Part shown: positions 44,684-53,816 of the stretch, piece after piece
How the letters are laid out: every line of letters begins with the position of its first letter
Position numbering within the stretch: the first letter of the stretch is position 1
Source of the DNA: Thalassotalea_A litorea
GTDB taxonomy: Bacteria > Pseudomonadota > Gammaproteobacteria > Enterobacterales > Alteromonadaceae
NCBI RefSeq assembly: GCF_043642205.1
Contig: NZ_JBHZSG010000003.1
Coordinates: 139,695 to 203,694, forward strand
Direction of reading: 5' to 3'
Length of the DNA: 64,000 bases
Position numbers and translations under genes: made by a program
Notes under the pieces: model-generated
What the model was told of the DNA's origin: nothing
The model's database searches: none
Seen by the model: only the letters and a program-made list of their open reading frames with translations

Positions 44684-47101
44684 TTATTTCGACGTCTTCT
44701 TGCGAGCATTTTTTCCCGGGCGACTTCGGCGTTTTTTTACACTGCCTTTTTTGGCCTTTGGTCCGCGTTTATCTGCGGGTTTATTCGCAGAACCCTTATC
44801 TGCTTGCCCTCTGGAGTTTGTTGGTTTGGCTTGAGAGGTCGCATTTGAACCACCCGATCCCGGCTTAGTCCGACGTCGCAGACCTTTGGCTTTGCCTTTT
44901 GATTTGGCCTTACCGGCATTAACGGGATCTTTAATGGTTAAATCAATTTTTTTATCGTCAATATTAACCGCTGCCACCTGCACTTCGATAATATCACCGA
45001 CATGATACTTAACCCGGCTATTTTCGCCAATCAAACACATCCGCACTTCATCATGATGGAAAAAGTCCTGACCTAAGGAGCTAATATGTACCAGCCCCTC
45101 AATGTGAAAGTCCTGGAGGCGCACAAACATACCAAAATTAGTCACCGTAGCGATAACACCCATGAATGAATCACCGACGTGATCTTGCATAAACTCACAT
45201 TTTAAGAAGTCTGCTACGTCACGGGTGGCTTCATCGGCACGACGCTCTGTCATCGAACAATGTTCACCTAGCTCAGTCACCTGCCCCAAGTCATATTCGT
45301 AAAAACCGACATTAACCTTATCGTTTTGTTGTTGTTCCAGAATCGATTTGATCACCCTGTGCACGACCAAATCCGGATAGCGGCGGATGGGGGAGGTAAA
45401 ATGCGCATAGGACGGCAGCGCCAAGCCGAAATGGCCAATATTTTCTGCCTGATAAATCGCTTGTTTCATCGAACGCAGTAACATGGTTTGAATCAATTCC
45501 TGATCGGGGCGTTCGCTGATTTTATCGATTATATCGCCAAAATCGGCAGGCTCTGGTTCCTTTTTCTTTTCAAGGTTTACACCTAACTCACTAAGATAAT
45601 TGAGTAAATTACCGTATTTTTCTTCATTCGGCTTATCGTGGACCCGAAACAGTCCGGGTTTTTGATGTTTTTCGATAAACTTTGCCGTGGCCACATTGGC
45701 CATAATCATACATTCTTCAATGATTTTATGGGCATCATTACGGATCAATGGTACGACTGACTCAATCTTGCGATTGGCATTAAAGATAAACCGGACTTCT
45801 TCCGTTTCAAATTCGATGGCACCACGATTCCTGCGCTCGTGCACCAACGCATGATATAGCTGATGCAGATTTTCCAGGTCCGCTACCTGATTCTGGTATT
45901 GCTCGCGCAGTGCTTTATCGCCATCAAGAATGGCGGCGACTTTGGTGTAGGTAAATCGGGCATGAGAGCGCATCAAGGCAGGATAAAATTTAGACCCGGA
46001 TAATTTGCCTTTGGCGCTGATGGTCATCTCGGCGACCATGCACAAACGGTCAACATTCGGGTTTAACGAGCATAAGCCATTGGACAGCACTTCCGGTAGC
46101 ATTGGAATGACCTGTTCAGGGAAATAAACGGAATTACCGCGTTTGATCGCTTCGCCATCTAATGCGGTTCCCGGACGCACATAATAACTGACATCTGCTA
46201 TCGCAACCCATAAGCGCCAGCCTCCGGATTTCTTCGGTTGACAATAAACCGCGTCATCGAAATCTCGGGCATCTTCGCCATCGATGGTTACCAGTGGTAA
46301 GTTTCGTAAATCCACTCGCCCTTGTTTCGCAGACTCCGGTACTTCCTCGGTTAACGTCGCGGTTTCTGATAACAGTTCATCATTCCAGGTATGGGGTAAA
46401 TCGTGTTGATGGATAGCAACCTGAATTTCCATTCCCGGTGCCATATGATCACCGAGAACTTCGGTGATTTGGCCAATCGCAGATGAGCGTTTCGATGGTC
46501 GTTGTAACAATTCAACAATTACCATTTGCCCATGGCGAGCCGCAGCGCGTTTGTCTTTAGGAATAATGATTTCGTGAGTGATACGAGCATCTTCTGGTAC
46601 CACTACCATGCTATGGTTATCGACAAATAACCGACCAATAATGGCTTCTTTGCGAGGCACCAGAATATCAAGAATCTTCACTTCTTTCTTACTTTTGGTT
46701 TCCGCCCCTTCAACGACTCGTGCTTCGACGATATCACCATGGATCACATTGCGCATTTCATGAAATGGAATGAACAAATCCTTATCGCCTTCATCAGGCT
46801 TTAAAAAGCCAAAGCCATCGCGATGACCGATGATTTCACCCGTCACTATGGTGGCTGCACTCGCCTTGGCATACTGCTTAAACTTGGTAAATACCAACTG
46901 CCCCGCACTTTCCATCGCCCGTAATCGGCGTTTCAACGCGATTTTTTGGGATTCGTCCTTGTACGCAAGCGCTTTGCAAAGTTGCGCAAACGTCAGTGGA
47001 TAGCCTTTTTCCTCAATCAAAGACAGCAAAAACTCGCGACTGGCAATTGGTTTGTCGTATTTTTGTGCCTCTCGGCTAAAGTGGGGATCTTTGGATTTCA
47101 C
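44684..47101 (-). CDS. rnr: Ribonuclease R
   Basis: Processive 3'-5' exoribonuclease able to degrade structured RNA. The 805-aa product has an N-terminal helix-turn-helix-like region, two cold-shock domains, the RNB catalytic domain with the metal ligands in LVTIDGEDARDFDDAV (about residues 269-284), an S1 domain (about 638-725) and a long Lys/Arg-rich tail. In E. coli the basic tail links RNase R to ribosomes and SmpB. Upstream of rlmB on the same strand. Confidence 0.97.
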   Translation of the reverse strand: MKSKDPHFSREAQKYDKPIASREFLLSLIEEKGYPLTFAQLCKALAYKDESQKIALKRRLRAMESAGQLVFTKFKQYAKASAATIVTGEIIGHRDGFGFLKPDEGDKDLFIPFHEMRNVIHGDIVEARVVEGAETKSKKEVKILDILVPRKEAIIGRLFVDNHSMVVVPEDARITHEIIIPKDKRAAARHGQMVIVELLQRPSKRSSAIGQITEVLGDHMAPGMEIQVAIHQHDLPHTWNDELLSETATLTEEVPESAKQGRVDLRNLPLVTIDGEDARDFDDAVYCQPKKSGGWRLWVAIADVSYYVRPGTALDGEAIKRGNSVYFPEQVIPMLPEVLSNGLCSLNPNVDRLCMVAEMTISAKGKLSGSKFYPALMRSHARFTYTKVAAILDGDKALREQYQNQVADLENLHQLYHALVHERRNRGAIEFETEEVRFIFNANRKIESVVPLIRNDAHKIIEECMIMANVATAKFIEKHQKPGLFRVHDKPNEEKYGNLLNYLSELGVNLEKKKEPEPADFGDIIDKISERPDQELIQTMLLRSMKQAIYQAENIGHFGLALPSYAHFTSPIRRYPDLVVHRVIKSILEQQQNDKVNVGFYEYDLGQVTELGEHCSMTERRADEATRDVADFLKCEFMQDHVGDSFMGVIATVTNFGMFVRLQDFHIEGLVHISSLGQDFFHHDEVRMCLIGENSRVKYHVGDIIEVQVAAVNIDDKKIDLTIKDPVNAGKAKSKGKAKGLRRRTKPGSGGSNATSQAKPTNSRGQADKGSANKPADKRGPKAKKGSVKKRRSRPGKNARKKTSK

Positions 47102-47351
47102 TATGTCCTATCCAAGTTAAAGACGGCGCAGGTAAGTGACCGAACGGTTTTCGTTCTGGTAACCGTCTGATAAGAAAACTTGTTCACAGTATATCTTACT
47201 TAAACTAAAGCACCTAACTTTGTGTTAACACTAAGAACTGTTCTCGTTAAACCGCCGTATATACTCGGTAAACAATGTTGAATATTGTGCGTAACCTCTG
47301 TATAAATTTGCGCAATGATAGAATTTAAGACAACAAGATGAGAACTACGTT

Positions 47352-47789
47352 ATGAAAAAGTTATTAATTTCCAGTTTTGTATGCGCTCTTGCCATGTCAG
47401 GTCAGGCGTTAGCGAATGATGTTCACCCTATGTGCGGCGAAACCGAACTCGCAGGTATCATGGGCGATATGAAAGACAACATGAAAGCCTATAAGAAAGC
47501 CATGAAGGATGGTGATACCGATGCAATGAATGCAGTTGTAAAGGATCTGCTTGCCAATATCGAAAAGAGCGATGGTTTGGTGCCACTGCAGATTTCCGAT
47601 AATAAAAACTTAACGGCTGAACAACAGGCTGATTTTGAGAAATATCAACAAGGCATGGCGTTTTTACAGGAATCTGTTGAAGCCCTAAGCAACGCAACAA
47701 CCGATGACGAGCGCAAAGCTGCTTTAGGTCAAATTGGCAAAGCCAGTAAGAAAGGCCATAAAGCTTACAAAATGGATTGTGACGGCTAA
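47352..47789 (+). CDS. Cytochrome b562-family periplasmic heme protein
   Basis: Soluble four-helix-bundle cytochrome. The 145-aa product has a signal peptide (cleavage near ALA-ND, residues 20-22), a Met in the first helix (GIMGDMKDNMK, about 37-44) and a His in the last (SKKGHKAYK, His136), matching the Met/His axial ligands of E. coli cytochrome b562. No CxxCH is present, so heme is non-covalent. Two cysteines (about 28 and 142) could form a disulfide joining the termini. It is followed by a membrane cytochrome b561. Confidence 0.85.
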   Translation: MKKLLISSFVCALAMSGQALANDVHPMCGETELAGIMGDMKDNMKAYKKAMKDGDTDAMNAVVKDLLANIEKSDGLVPLQISDNKNLTAEQQADFEKYQQGMAFLQESVEALSNATTDDERKAALGQIGKASKKGHKAYKMDCDG

Positions 47790-47792
47790 TTC

Positions 47793-48455
47793 ATGTCCAA
47801 GCACAACGTCAAAATCTGGGACAGTTTTACCCGAGTTTACCATATCAGCCAGCTAGTATTGCTGGCTTGCCTTTGGTATACCGGTGAAGAGGGTATTTTT
47901 GAATGGCATTTTATTGCCGGTTTTACCCTGCTGGCGCTTTGGCTTACCCGCATTTTCTGGGGTTTTGCCGGTAGCCAGACATCCCGATTCAGTCATTTCA
48001 TTAAAACACCAGTTGCCGTTGTAAAAGCGTGGCGAAATAATGACATCGCTCGACCTCATGTCGGCCATAACCCTGTAGGTGGCTACATGGTAATGGCGTT
48101 ATTGTTGACGTTAGGATTGCAGCTAACAACAGGGTTGTTTAGTTCTGACGATGTCTTCAGTGAAGGGCCGTTGTACGCTTACGTCAGTGAAGATATTGCT
48201 ACGTTTATGGTGTCCTGGCACAAGACCTTGTTTGATGTGTTACTGATTTTGATTGGCTTGCACGCCATTGCCGGAATTTTGCATTGGATACGTGGCGACA
48301 ATGTGATTGGTGCCATTTTTACCGGGCGTAAAAATAAAACCTCATTAGGCGATGAGACTCAGGTGCAATTTAAAAATGGACTCATCGCAATCGTTATCTG
48401 GGTGCTGCTTAGCGCAGTGGTCAATTATTTTGGTCTTAATCTATCCAGCTATTAA
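47793..48455 (+). CDS. Cytochrome b561-family membrane di-heme protein
   Basis: Inner-membrane b-type cytochrome (prokaryotic b561 domain). The 220-aa product has four to five transmembrane helices with histidines placed as heme ligands: RVYHISQ (about 14-20), WHFIAGF (about 38-44) and SWHKTLFDVLLILIGLHAIAGILHW (two ligands one helix apart). It begins 3 bases after the cytochrome b562-like gene, so the two are a unit that probably moves electrons between the quinone pool and the periplasm (inference). Confidence 0.88.
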   Translation: MSKHNVKIWDSFTRVYHISQLVLLACLWYTGEEGIFEWHFIAGFTLLALWLTRIFWGFAGSQTSRFSHFIKTPVAVVKAWRNNDIARPHVGHNPVGGYMVMALLLTLGLQLTTGLFSSDDVFSEGPLYAYVSEDIATFMVSWHKTLFDVLLILIGLHAIAGILHWIRGDNVIGAIFTGRKNKTSLGDETQVQFKNGLIAIVIWVLLSAVVNYFGLNLSSY

Positions 48456-48490
48456 CCTTCAGATTTGCATTGAAAAATGGACCCTAGCTT

Positions 48491-48955
48491 ATGTCAGAAC
48501 ATGAAATTGTCATTTGGGTTGATGCTGATGCCTGCCCTGCAGCCATCAAAGAAATCCTGTTTAAAGCGGCAGAACGCACCAAAACCCAAACCAATTTATT
48601 GGCAAACCACCCGTTACGCGTGCCACCTTCAAAGTTTATCCGTTTTACCCAGGTAAGCAGTGGATTTGATATTGCCGATGATGAAATCGTTAAACGCGTT
48701 AACGCGGCAGATTTAGTGATCACTCAGGACATTCCTCTTGCCAAAGAAGTGATTGATAAAGGCGCCATCGCCCTATCCCCACGCGGTGAATTGTTTACCA
48801 AAGAAAACATTGGAGCGCGCCTTAACATGCGTGACTTTTACGATACCATGCGTGCCAGCGGGGTGCAGACGTCTGGCCCAGCGCCCCTATCTGCGTCGGA
48901 CAAACAACAATTTGCGAATCAGTTGGATAAATACCTGCGCCAACATAAGCGTTAA
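48491..48955 (+). CDS. UPF0178 (DUF188) protein, YaiI family
   Basis: Small conserved protein of unknown function with a PIN-like fold. The 154-aa product shows the family hallmark IVIWVDADACPAAIKEILFKAAER at the start and VITQDIPLAKEVIDKGAIALSPRG in the middle. The Asp residues of DADACP and TQD are arranged like a metal site in PIN nucleases. It is 35 bases after the cytochrome pair, with no clear functional tie. Confidence 0.92.
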   Translation: MSEHEIVIWVDADACPAAIKEILFKAAERTKTQTNLLANHPLRVPPSKFIRFTQVSSGFDIADDEIVKRVNAADLVITQDIPLAKEVIDKGAIALSPRGELFTKENIGARLNMRDFYDTMRASGVQTSGPAPLSASDKQQFANQLDKYLRQHKR

Positions 48956-49037
48956 TGCAAATATCCGATTAACACTTTGCACGGCGACCAAACAAGGGTA
49001 AGTTATAGCAAACAATAATAACTAGCTGTCCCCTGTC

Positions 49038-50333
49038 ATGTCTGAACCATTACCAAAGACCACGTCCCATTTTCGTCAACAACTCTGGTTCAAAGTTTTC
49101 CTTGCTCTGATACTCGGGTTTGTTATTGGTAGTTTACTCAGTGAAAACCTTGGTCTTATTGATGCCGACATCGCACGCCCGTTAGGGCAATGGCTCGCCT
49201 TACCTGGCACCATCTTTATGATGCTATTGAAGTTTATCGTTCTGCCATTGGTTTTAAGCTCGGTAATTCTTGGGATTGTCAACTCTAACGATGTTAAAGC
49301 GATAAAAACATTAGGGTTTGGGGTGGCGTATATTCTTTGTACCAGCGCCATGGCCATCGCCCTGGCATTTTTTCTCGCCGGCTGGATCCAACCAGGGTTG
49401 GTGATGAACCCTGAATACCTGGGTCAGCTTTCGTCCCCGGATTTACAGCAACTGGATCTGACCGAAAATGGCATCATTGGCATCATTACGGGGATTTTCC
49501 CGACCAATATTTTCAGCCATTTAAGTCAAAACCAAATGTTACAGGTTGTGGTTGCGGCGATTATCTTCGGTTTTGGCCTGTTGCATCTGGATTATAAAAG
49601 CGCGCGACCACTGTTGGAATTGATGGAGAGCGTGCAATCGCTGTGTATGACCATCGTTTTGTGGTTAATGAAGTATACGCCGATAGTCGTCTTTGGCTTG
49701 ATTGCCAATGTGATCATCACCAAAGGTCTGGGGGCCATAAGCGCGGTTTCTCTATTCTTTATCAATGTGATTGTCGGCCTGCTTCTTATTCTGGTGATAT
49801 ATCTGATAATCATTGCCGTATTCACCAAAAAATCTCCCTGGCTGTTTCTCAATAATTGTCGGGAAGTTATGGCGCTGGCGCTGGCCACGTCATCATCCAG
49901 CGCGACCATGCCGGTAACGTTAAGAGTCACCGAATCTCTGCATGGCGTAAAACCGCAAGTCAGCCGACTTATCATTCCTTTGGGTACGACCATCAACATG
50001 GATGCAACGGCAATGTATCAGGCAACCGTCGTGCTGTTTATTGCTCAGGCATTTGGTATCGATTTAACGACAACGCAAATGGTAACCATCGTATTGTTAA
50101 GTCTTGTAGCATCGATTGGCGCGCCGGGTATTCCTTCATCCTCTTTGCCTATACTCGCTGGTACTCTGGCAAGCCAAGGGCTGCCCGTTGAAGGCATGGC
50201 GTTAATTCTTGGTGTCGATCGGTTATTAGATATGGGCCGTTCAGTGGTTAATGTCACTGGCGATATGACTGCGGCAACGGTATTGAATCGCTTTATCAAT
50301 GATGACAGTGCTGTGCCCAATAAGGAAACTTAA
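49038..50333 (+). CDS. Dicarboxylate/amino acid:cation symporter (DAACS family)
   Basis: Inner-membrane sodium- or proton-coupled transporter related to GltP/DctA. The 431-aa product has eight predicted membrane helices plus the re-entrant hairpins. The serine-rich HP1 motif is ATSSSSATMPVT (about residues 283-294) and the sodium-binding TM7 motif is NMDATAMYQA (about 320-329). HP2 contains GAPGIPSSSLP. The substrate (glutamate, aspartate or C4-dicarboxylate) cannot be fixed by eye. It ends just before a repeat. Confidence 0.93.
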   Translation: MSEPLPKTTSHFRQQLWFKVFLALILGFVIGSLLSENLGLIDADIARPLGQWLALPGTIFMMLLKFIVLPLVLSSVILGIVNSNDVKAIKTLGFGVAYILCTSAMAIALAFFLAGWIQPGLVMNPEYLGQLSSPDLQQLDLTENGIIGIITGIFPTNIFSHLSQNQMLQVVVAAIIFGFGLLHLDYKSARPLLELMESVQSLCMTIVLWLMKYTPIVVFGLIANVIITKGLGAISAVSLFFINVIVGLLLILVIYLIIIAVFTKKSPWLFLNNCREVMALALATSSSSATMPVTLRVTESLHGVKPQVSRLIIPLGTTINMDATAMYQATVVLFIAQAFGIDLTTTQMVTIVLLSLVASIGAPGIPSSSLPILAGTLASQGLPVEGMALILGVDRLLDMGRSVVNVTGDMTAATVLNRFINDDSAVPNKET

Positions 50334-50411
50334 CATCACCATGTTGATCCGATAACCAACTGAGTTATACCAAGCCTGTTTCAAAAAATGGTTCATGCTT
50401 CACTGTCGAAA

Positions 50412-50462
50412 ATTCTTTCTCCGGGGCCTATTGATGATTAATTAAAGCACCGGAAAAAGAAT
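50412..50462. terminator. Imperfect stem-loop downstream of the symporter
   Basis: ATTCTTTctCCGGgGC pairs imperfectly with GCaCCGGaaAAAGAAT around a loop of about 19 bases. It lies between the convergent symporter and DUF2145 genes and may terminate the symporter transcript. Confidence 0.35.
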
Positions 50463-50466
50463 AGTT

Positions 50467-50731
50467 ATACCAATCACATTAAATTATTGCTCACTCAGTG
50501 AGAATTTAAAGGCTTTTAGACAAGGCTTTGATTGCAGAGAATGGTTATTCCATTGTCAAAATCAGTGACGCAGGATAAACGCCTTTAAAACTCACCCGTA
50601 GGGAGTTTACCAGAGGCCCATTTACGACCCTATATTTCATTAATATAGAATGACTATATCAATAAAATCTATGTGGTAACTGAACCTCTGCCCTAACTCT
50701 GAGTTGTGCACAAACTTAGTGTGATTGGTAT
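50467..50731 (+). repeat. Full-length ATACCAATC repeat, copy B (265 bp)
   Basis: Same length and nearly the same sequence as copy A at 27831-28095. The terminal repeats match at 14 of 15 positions (the right end carries TAGTGTG). It sits between two convergent genes and disrupts none. Confidence 0.9.
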
Positions 50732-50753
50732 TATATTAGCTTTTGTGAAAAGG

Positions 50754-51569
50754 CTACAGCAATTGTTCGACGGTTCCATTTTCATCCAGCAACACCGCTT
50801 CTCTCATCAGGTTATTGTTATTTAAATAGCGAGCGATAGACGTAAACGTTGCCGTGTATATTTTGCCACTATGATCTTTCATGGTTAAATCCTTCATAAA
50901 CACAGATCCTAGCATCAAGGTAATTGGGCTGGTTTTTATCCGCTGCGGCTGAAAATGTGCCTCAGCATTTGCTTTTAACTTGGCCATATCCGTTGTTTGG
51001 TAAATGCTGGCATTGATAACATCTAACGTGTGTTCCGTACAATTTTGGAATTCACTATTAAAGGGATTTGCCATTACCGAATACGCTTTGTTATGTACCT
51101 TTACATTGTCACCTCGGGCAATCGCCTGAATCAGTCGTTGCTGTAACGCTGGCTCTGGAATAATGATCCCAGCTTTGAGTTCATGCACACCCCAAAAGAA
51201 ATCAACTAGGTAGTCGCTGACCAGCTCACTTTTACTTTTATCGCCGTCTTTCTGATATAAATTGTGAACCGCATAACCTTGCACCTTCTGGCCATTATCC
51301 AGTTGTATTTCCGAGTACACGGCGATTGCTGCATGAGTGAAAGTTACGCCTTCAGGCAATTGCGATTTCGGCCTGCCAACTCTGCCAATGATAAAGGCCC
51401 TGGCTCCCTGCTCTGCCGCATAACGTTCAACATTTTTGGCGAAAGATTTTAATACCTCTACATCGTGTTGATTGTCCTCTGGGCTGGCACTGCCAGCCCA
51501 GCTCGTATTCATCGAAAGGCTTAATATCAAGCCAAGTGCTAATGATTTAATCCAGGATAAGTTTCGCAT
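50754..51569 (-). CDS. DUF2145 family exported protein
   Basis: The 271-aa product has a signal peptide (about residues 1-25, ending SWAGSA). The mature part has a His in EGVTFTHAAIAVYS (His79) followed much later by a Cys in FQNCTEHTLDVI (Cys177). This His-then-Cys order resembles circularly permuted NlpC/P60 (YiiX-like) hydrolases; that link is my inference. Its Shine-Dalgarno AGGAG lies inside the last codons of the preceding gene, so the two are coupled. Confidence 0.75.
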   Translation of the reverse strand: MRNLSWIKSLALGLILSLSMNTSWAGSASPEDNQHDVEVLKSFAKNVERYAAEQGARAFIIGRVGRPKSQLPEGVTFTHAAIAVYSEIQLDNGQKVQGYAVHNLYQKDGDKSKSELVSDYLVDFFWGVHELKAGIIIPEPALQQRLIQAIARGDNVKVHNKAYSVMANPFNSEFQNCTEHTLDVINASIYQTTDMAKLKANAEAHFQPQRIKTSPITLMLGSVFMKDLTMKDHSGKIYTATFTSIARYLNNNNLMREAVLLDENGTVEQLL

Positions 51570-51574
51570 CGATA

Positions 51575-51973
51575 TTACTCCTGACCATCATTGGTTTTTT
51601 GGTTGCTATTGGCCTGCTGATTTTCAATATTAATTATCACATTCGGAGCAGGATCGGCATTCACCGTTTCTACCGGAGATGAGGTTACAGTAAGATCGCT
51701 GATGAGCAATGGCTCGGTGGTAATCGCGTTCGTCATTAACGCATCTCCGGCTTTTCCACTGGCGTTACCTGCCACGCCAAGCACGGTTAACGGCACCGCC
51801 ACTACACCACTTACGGCTTTACCACTAGCAACACCGGCATTGGATACCGCTAAACTACTGTGCTTACCGGCTTGCGCAGAATGTTCAGATACACCGCCAG
51901 CAGCAATTGCTGAGCCAGACATCAATGCCAGAGTCATTGTTGAGATAGTTGAGATAATCGTTAGAGTTTTCAT
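51575..51973 (-). CDS. Small exported protein preceding the DUF2145 gene, unknown function
   Basis: The 132-aa product has a signal peptide ending SAIAAGG (about residue 25). The remainder is rich in Ala, Gly, Ser and Val, with a helical, weakly hydrophobic centre (AVSGVVAVPLTVLGVAG), and a polar Asn/Gln-rich tail. Five bases separate it from the DUF2145 gene. No named family recognised; it could be a partner or substrate of the DUF2145 protein. Confidence 0.65.
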   Translation of the reverse strand: MKTLTIISTISTMTLALMSGSAIAAGGVSEHSAQAGKHSSLAVSNAGVASGKAVSGVVAVPLTVLGVAGNASGKAGDALMTNAITTEPLLISDLTVTSSPVETVNADPAPNVIINIENQQANSNQKTNDGQE

Positions 51974-52064
51974 AATCGTTTCCTTCTAAAAGTTATTTGT
52001 TAAATCCCCACTTGATGGGGTGATATAACTATGGAAGGGGAATGCAATTATGTATACCAACAAT

Positions 52065-52081
52065 GTTAACGTCGTGTTAAC
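52065..52081. promoter_or_regulatory. Candidate operator between the exported-protein pair and the XRE-type gene
   Basis: GTTAAC is repeated with a 5-base spacer (GTTAACGTCGTGTTAAC), giving a symmetric dyad in the divergent intergenic region. A second small dyad, CCCCA-5-TGGGG, lies near 52006-52020. Sites of this type commonly bind regulators such as the adjacent XRE-like protein. Confidence 0.4.
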
Positions 52082-52149
52082 CTCAACCTAAGGTATTATA
52101 AAAATATACCTTTGATGGAAATTGAACTTCCTTGAGGCGAAAATCAGAC

Positions 52150-52887
52150 ATGTCACAAATCCCTAGAACAATGCTATTGCTCAAAAAATTGCTAAAACAG
52201 CAACACTTAACTTATGCCGATGTAGCACGTCATTTTTCCATGAGTGAAGCCAACGTAAAGCGATTTTTTTCGCAGCAAAAGCTCACCATTGACCGCCTCG
52301 AACAACTTTGCCAATTACTGGAACTTAACCTGTCAGACTTTTTTCTTCTTGTTGACCAGCAAGAACAGAAAATTTCTCAATTGACGTTGGAGCAAGAGCA
52401 GGAATTGGTCGATGATCCAAAGCTTTTATTGGTTGCCGCTTGCGTGCGTGATGGCTGGAGTTATCAGGAGATCATCGACCAATATCAAATAGAGCCACTT
52501 GAAGCCGTTCGCCTGATGGTGCGTCTTGATAAGCTAAAAATGATTCAACTTTTGCCGAATAATCACTATAAGCTGCTTATCGCGCAGGATTTTCAGTGGA
52601 TAAGTCGCGGACCACTGGAACGATTTATCGCCAATGATGTGATGAGCAAGTTTCTGATGTCAGATTTTCAGGATGTTGATGCGTTTCGGTTCTATTTACG
52701 GGGAAGTTACAGCGCGTCGAGCATCAACTTGATCAAGAAAAAACTTCAATACCTGAAACAAGAATGTGCCGAATTAAATCAGCAGGATCGTCATATTCCT
52801 CCGTCAGATAGACAAAATATCGGCGTGCTTTTAGCCATGCGTCCGTGGGAGCTTTCCACCTTCCGGAAACTGCGTCGCGATACATAG
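52150..52887 (+). CDS. XRE-family transcriptional regulator
   Basis: DNA-binding protein with an N-terminal HTH_XRE domain (about residues 8-65; LTYADVARHFSMSEANVKRFFSQ is the helix-turn-helix). A longer alpha-helical C-terminal region of unknown ligand follows. I chose the ATG at 52150 (MSQIPRTMLL) over the TTG six codons earlier, because a GAGG site lies upstream; 245 aa. It is divergent from the exported-protein/DUF2145 pair. An effector-binding role for the C-terminal part is inference. Confidence 0.85.
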   Translation: MSQIPRTMLLLKKLLKQQHLTYADVARHFSMSEANVKRFFSQQKLTIDRLEQLCQLLELNLSDFFLLVDQQEQKISQLTLEQEQELVDDPKLLLVAACVRDGWSYQEIIDQYQIEPLEAVRLMVRLDKLKMIQLLPNNHYKLLIAQDFQWISRGPLERFIANDVMSKFLMSDFQDVDAFRFYLRGSYSASSINLIKKKLQYLKQECAELNQQDRHIPPSDRQNIGVLLAMRPWELSTFRKLRRDT

Positions 52888-52951
52888 CAATTGCCGCCTA
52901 TTTCAGGCAAACTATAGCAAAAATTTATAACGGACATGGACAACGTAAAAT

Positions 52952-53581
52952 ATGGCTGATTTATCCGTTGCGGTAACGCAAATCAAACAAATGCTAACCA
53001 TGCAAGATGCAATGAACTCACGTGTCAGCGAAACCTGGCGTGACAATGGTTATGAGTGGTATCGTGCTATTTGGGTCGAGTGCGCAGAGATGCTCGATCA
53101 TCACGGCTGGAAATGGTGGAAACATCAGGAATGTGATGTACCACAAGTGCAACTTGAGCTTGTCGATATCTTCCACTTTGGATTAAGTCTACGTTTGATG
53201 CAAGAAGCTGATACCAATAACATCGCGCAAACCCTGGCAACAGAAATTCAACAGCCGTTGGCCGGTGATGACTTTAAAAAGGTATTAGAGGTATTAGCGG
53301 GCGCTGCAGTAAGTGAACAGCGTTTCGACGGTCCAAGTTTTGCTGCCTGTTTGCAATTGATGGAGATGGATCTGGACGAATTATTCCGTCAATATGTGGG
53401 TAAAAACACCCTCAATTTTTTCCGTCAGGACCATGGCTATAAAGATGGTACTTACATCAAAGTCTGGAATGGCAAAGAAGATAATGAAGTGTTGGCTGAT
53501 TTGGTCGACTCTTTAGATAGCGGCGCAAGTGACTTCCAACAGCAAGTCTATAACGGTTTGAAAGCTGCCTACCCGGCCTAA
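52952..53581 (+). CDS. Dimeric dUTP diphosphatase (all-alpha type)
   Basis: Hydrolyses dUTP to dUMP and keeps uracil out of DNA. The 209-aa product belongs to the all-alpha dUTPase family (dUTPase_2), with metal-ligand motifs in RAIWVECAEMLDHHGWKWWK (about 29-48) and LELVDIFHFGLSL (about 67-79), then DHGYKDGTYIKVWNGKEDNEV. This is the dimeric fold, unrelated to trimeric Dut of E. coli. A truncated repeat starts 8 bases after its stop. Confidence 0.92.
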   Translation: MADLSVAVTQIKQMLTMQDAMNSRVSETWRDNGYEWYRAIWVECAEMLDHHGWKWWKHQECDVPQVQLELVDIFHFGLSLRLMQEADTNNIAQTLATEIQQPLAGDDFKKVLEVLAGAAVSEQRFDGPSFAACLQLMEMDLDELFRQYVGKNTLNFFRQDHGYKDGTYIKVWNGKEDNEVLADLVDSLDSGASDFQQQVYNGLKAAYPA

Positions 53582-53588
53582 TAGCAAC

Positions 53589-53686
53589 ATTTCACTAATA
53601 TAGAATGACTATATCAACGAAATTTATGTTGTAACTGAACCTCTACCCTAACTCTGAGTTGTGCACAAACTTAGTGTGATTGGTAT
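53589..53686 (+). repeat. Truncated ATACCAATC repeat, copy C (right end only)
   Basis: The last 98 bases of the repeat, from ATTTCACTAATATAG to TAGTGTGATTGGTAT, begin almost at the dut stop. The left two thirds and the left terminal repeat are missing. Confidence 0.8.
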
Positions 53687-53716
53687 AAACAAACAAGCAA
53701 AACACTAATTTATACG

Positions 53717-53750
53717 AAAAGACCTGAGCAATATGCCTCGGGTCTTTTTT
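53717..53750 (+). terminator. Rho-independent terminator after dut
   Basis: AAAAGACCTGAG and CTCGGGTCTTTT form a stem with one G-T pair around a 10-base loop, followed by a T-run. It ends the dut transcript before mtnN. Confidence 0.85.
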
Positions 53751-53816
53751 ATACTTAACCCCTCACCTTTTGTGGTTTATACTCCGCACACTTAATTCAT
53801 TTCCAAAGGGCATTGC

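Noticed and set aside
44643..44868. Several overlapping plus-strand ORFs at the 3' end of rnr
   Set aside because: They mirror the Lys/Arg-rich tail of RNase R on the opposite strand, and have no ribosome-binding sites.
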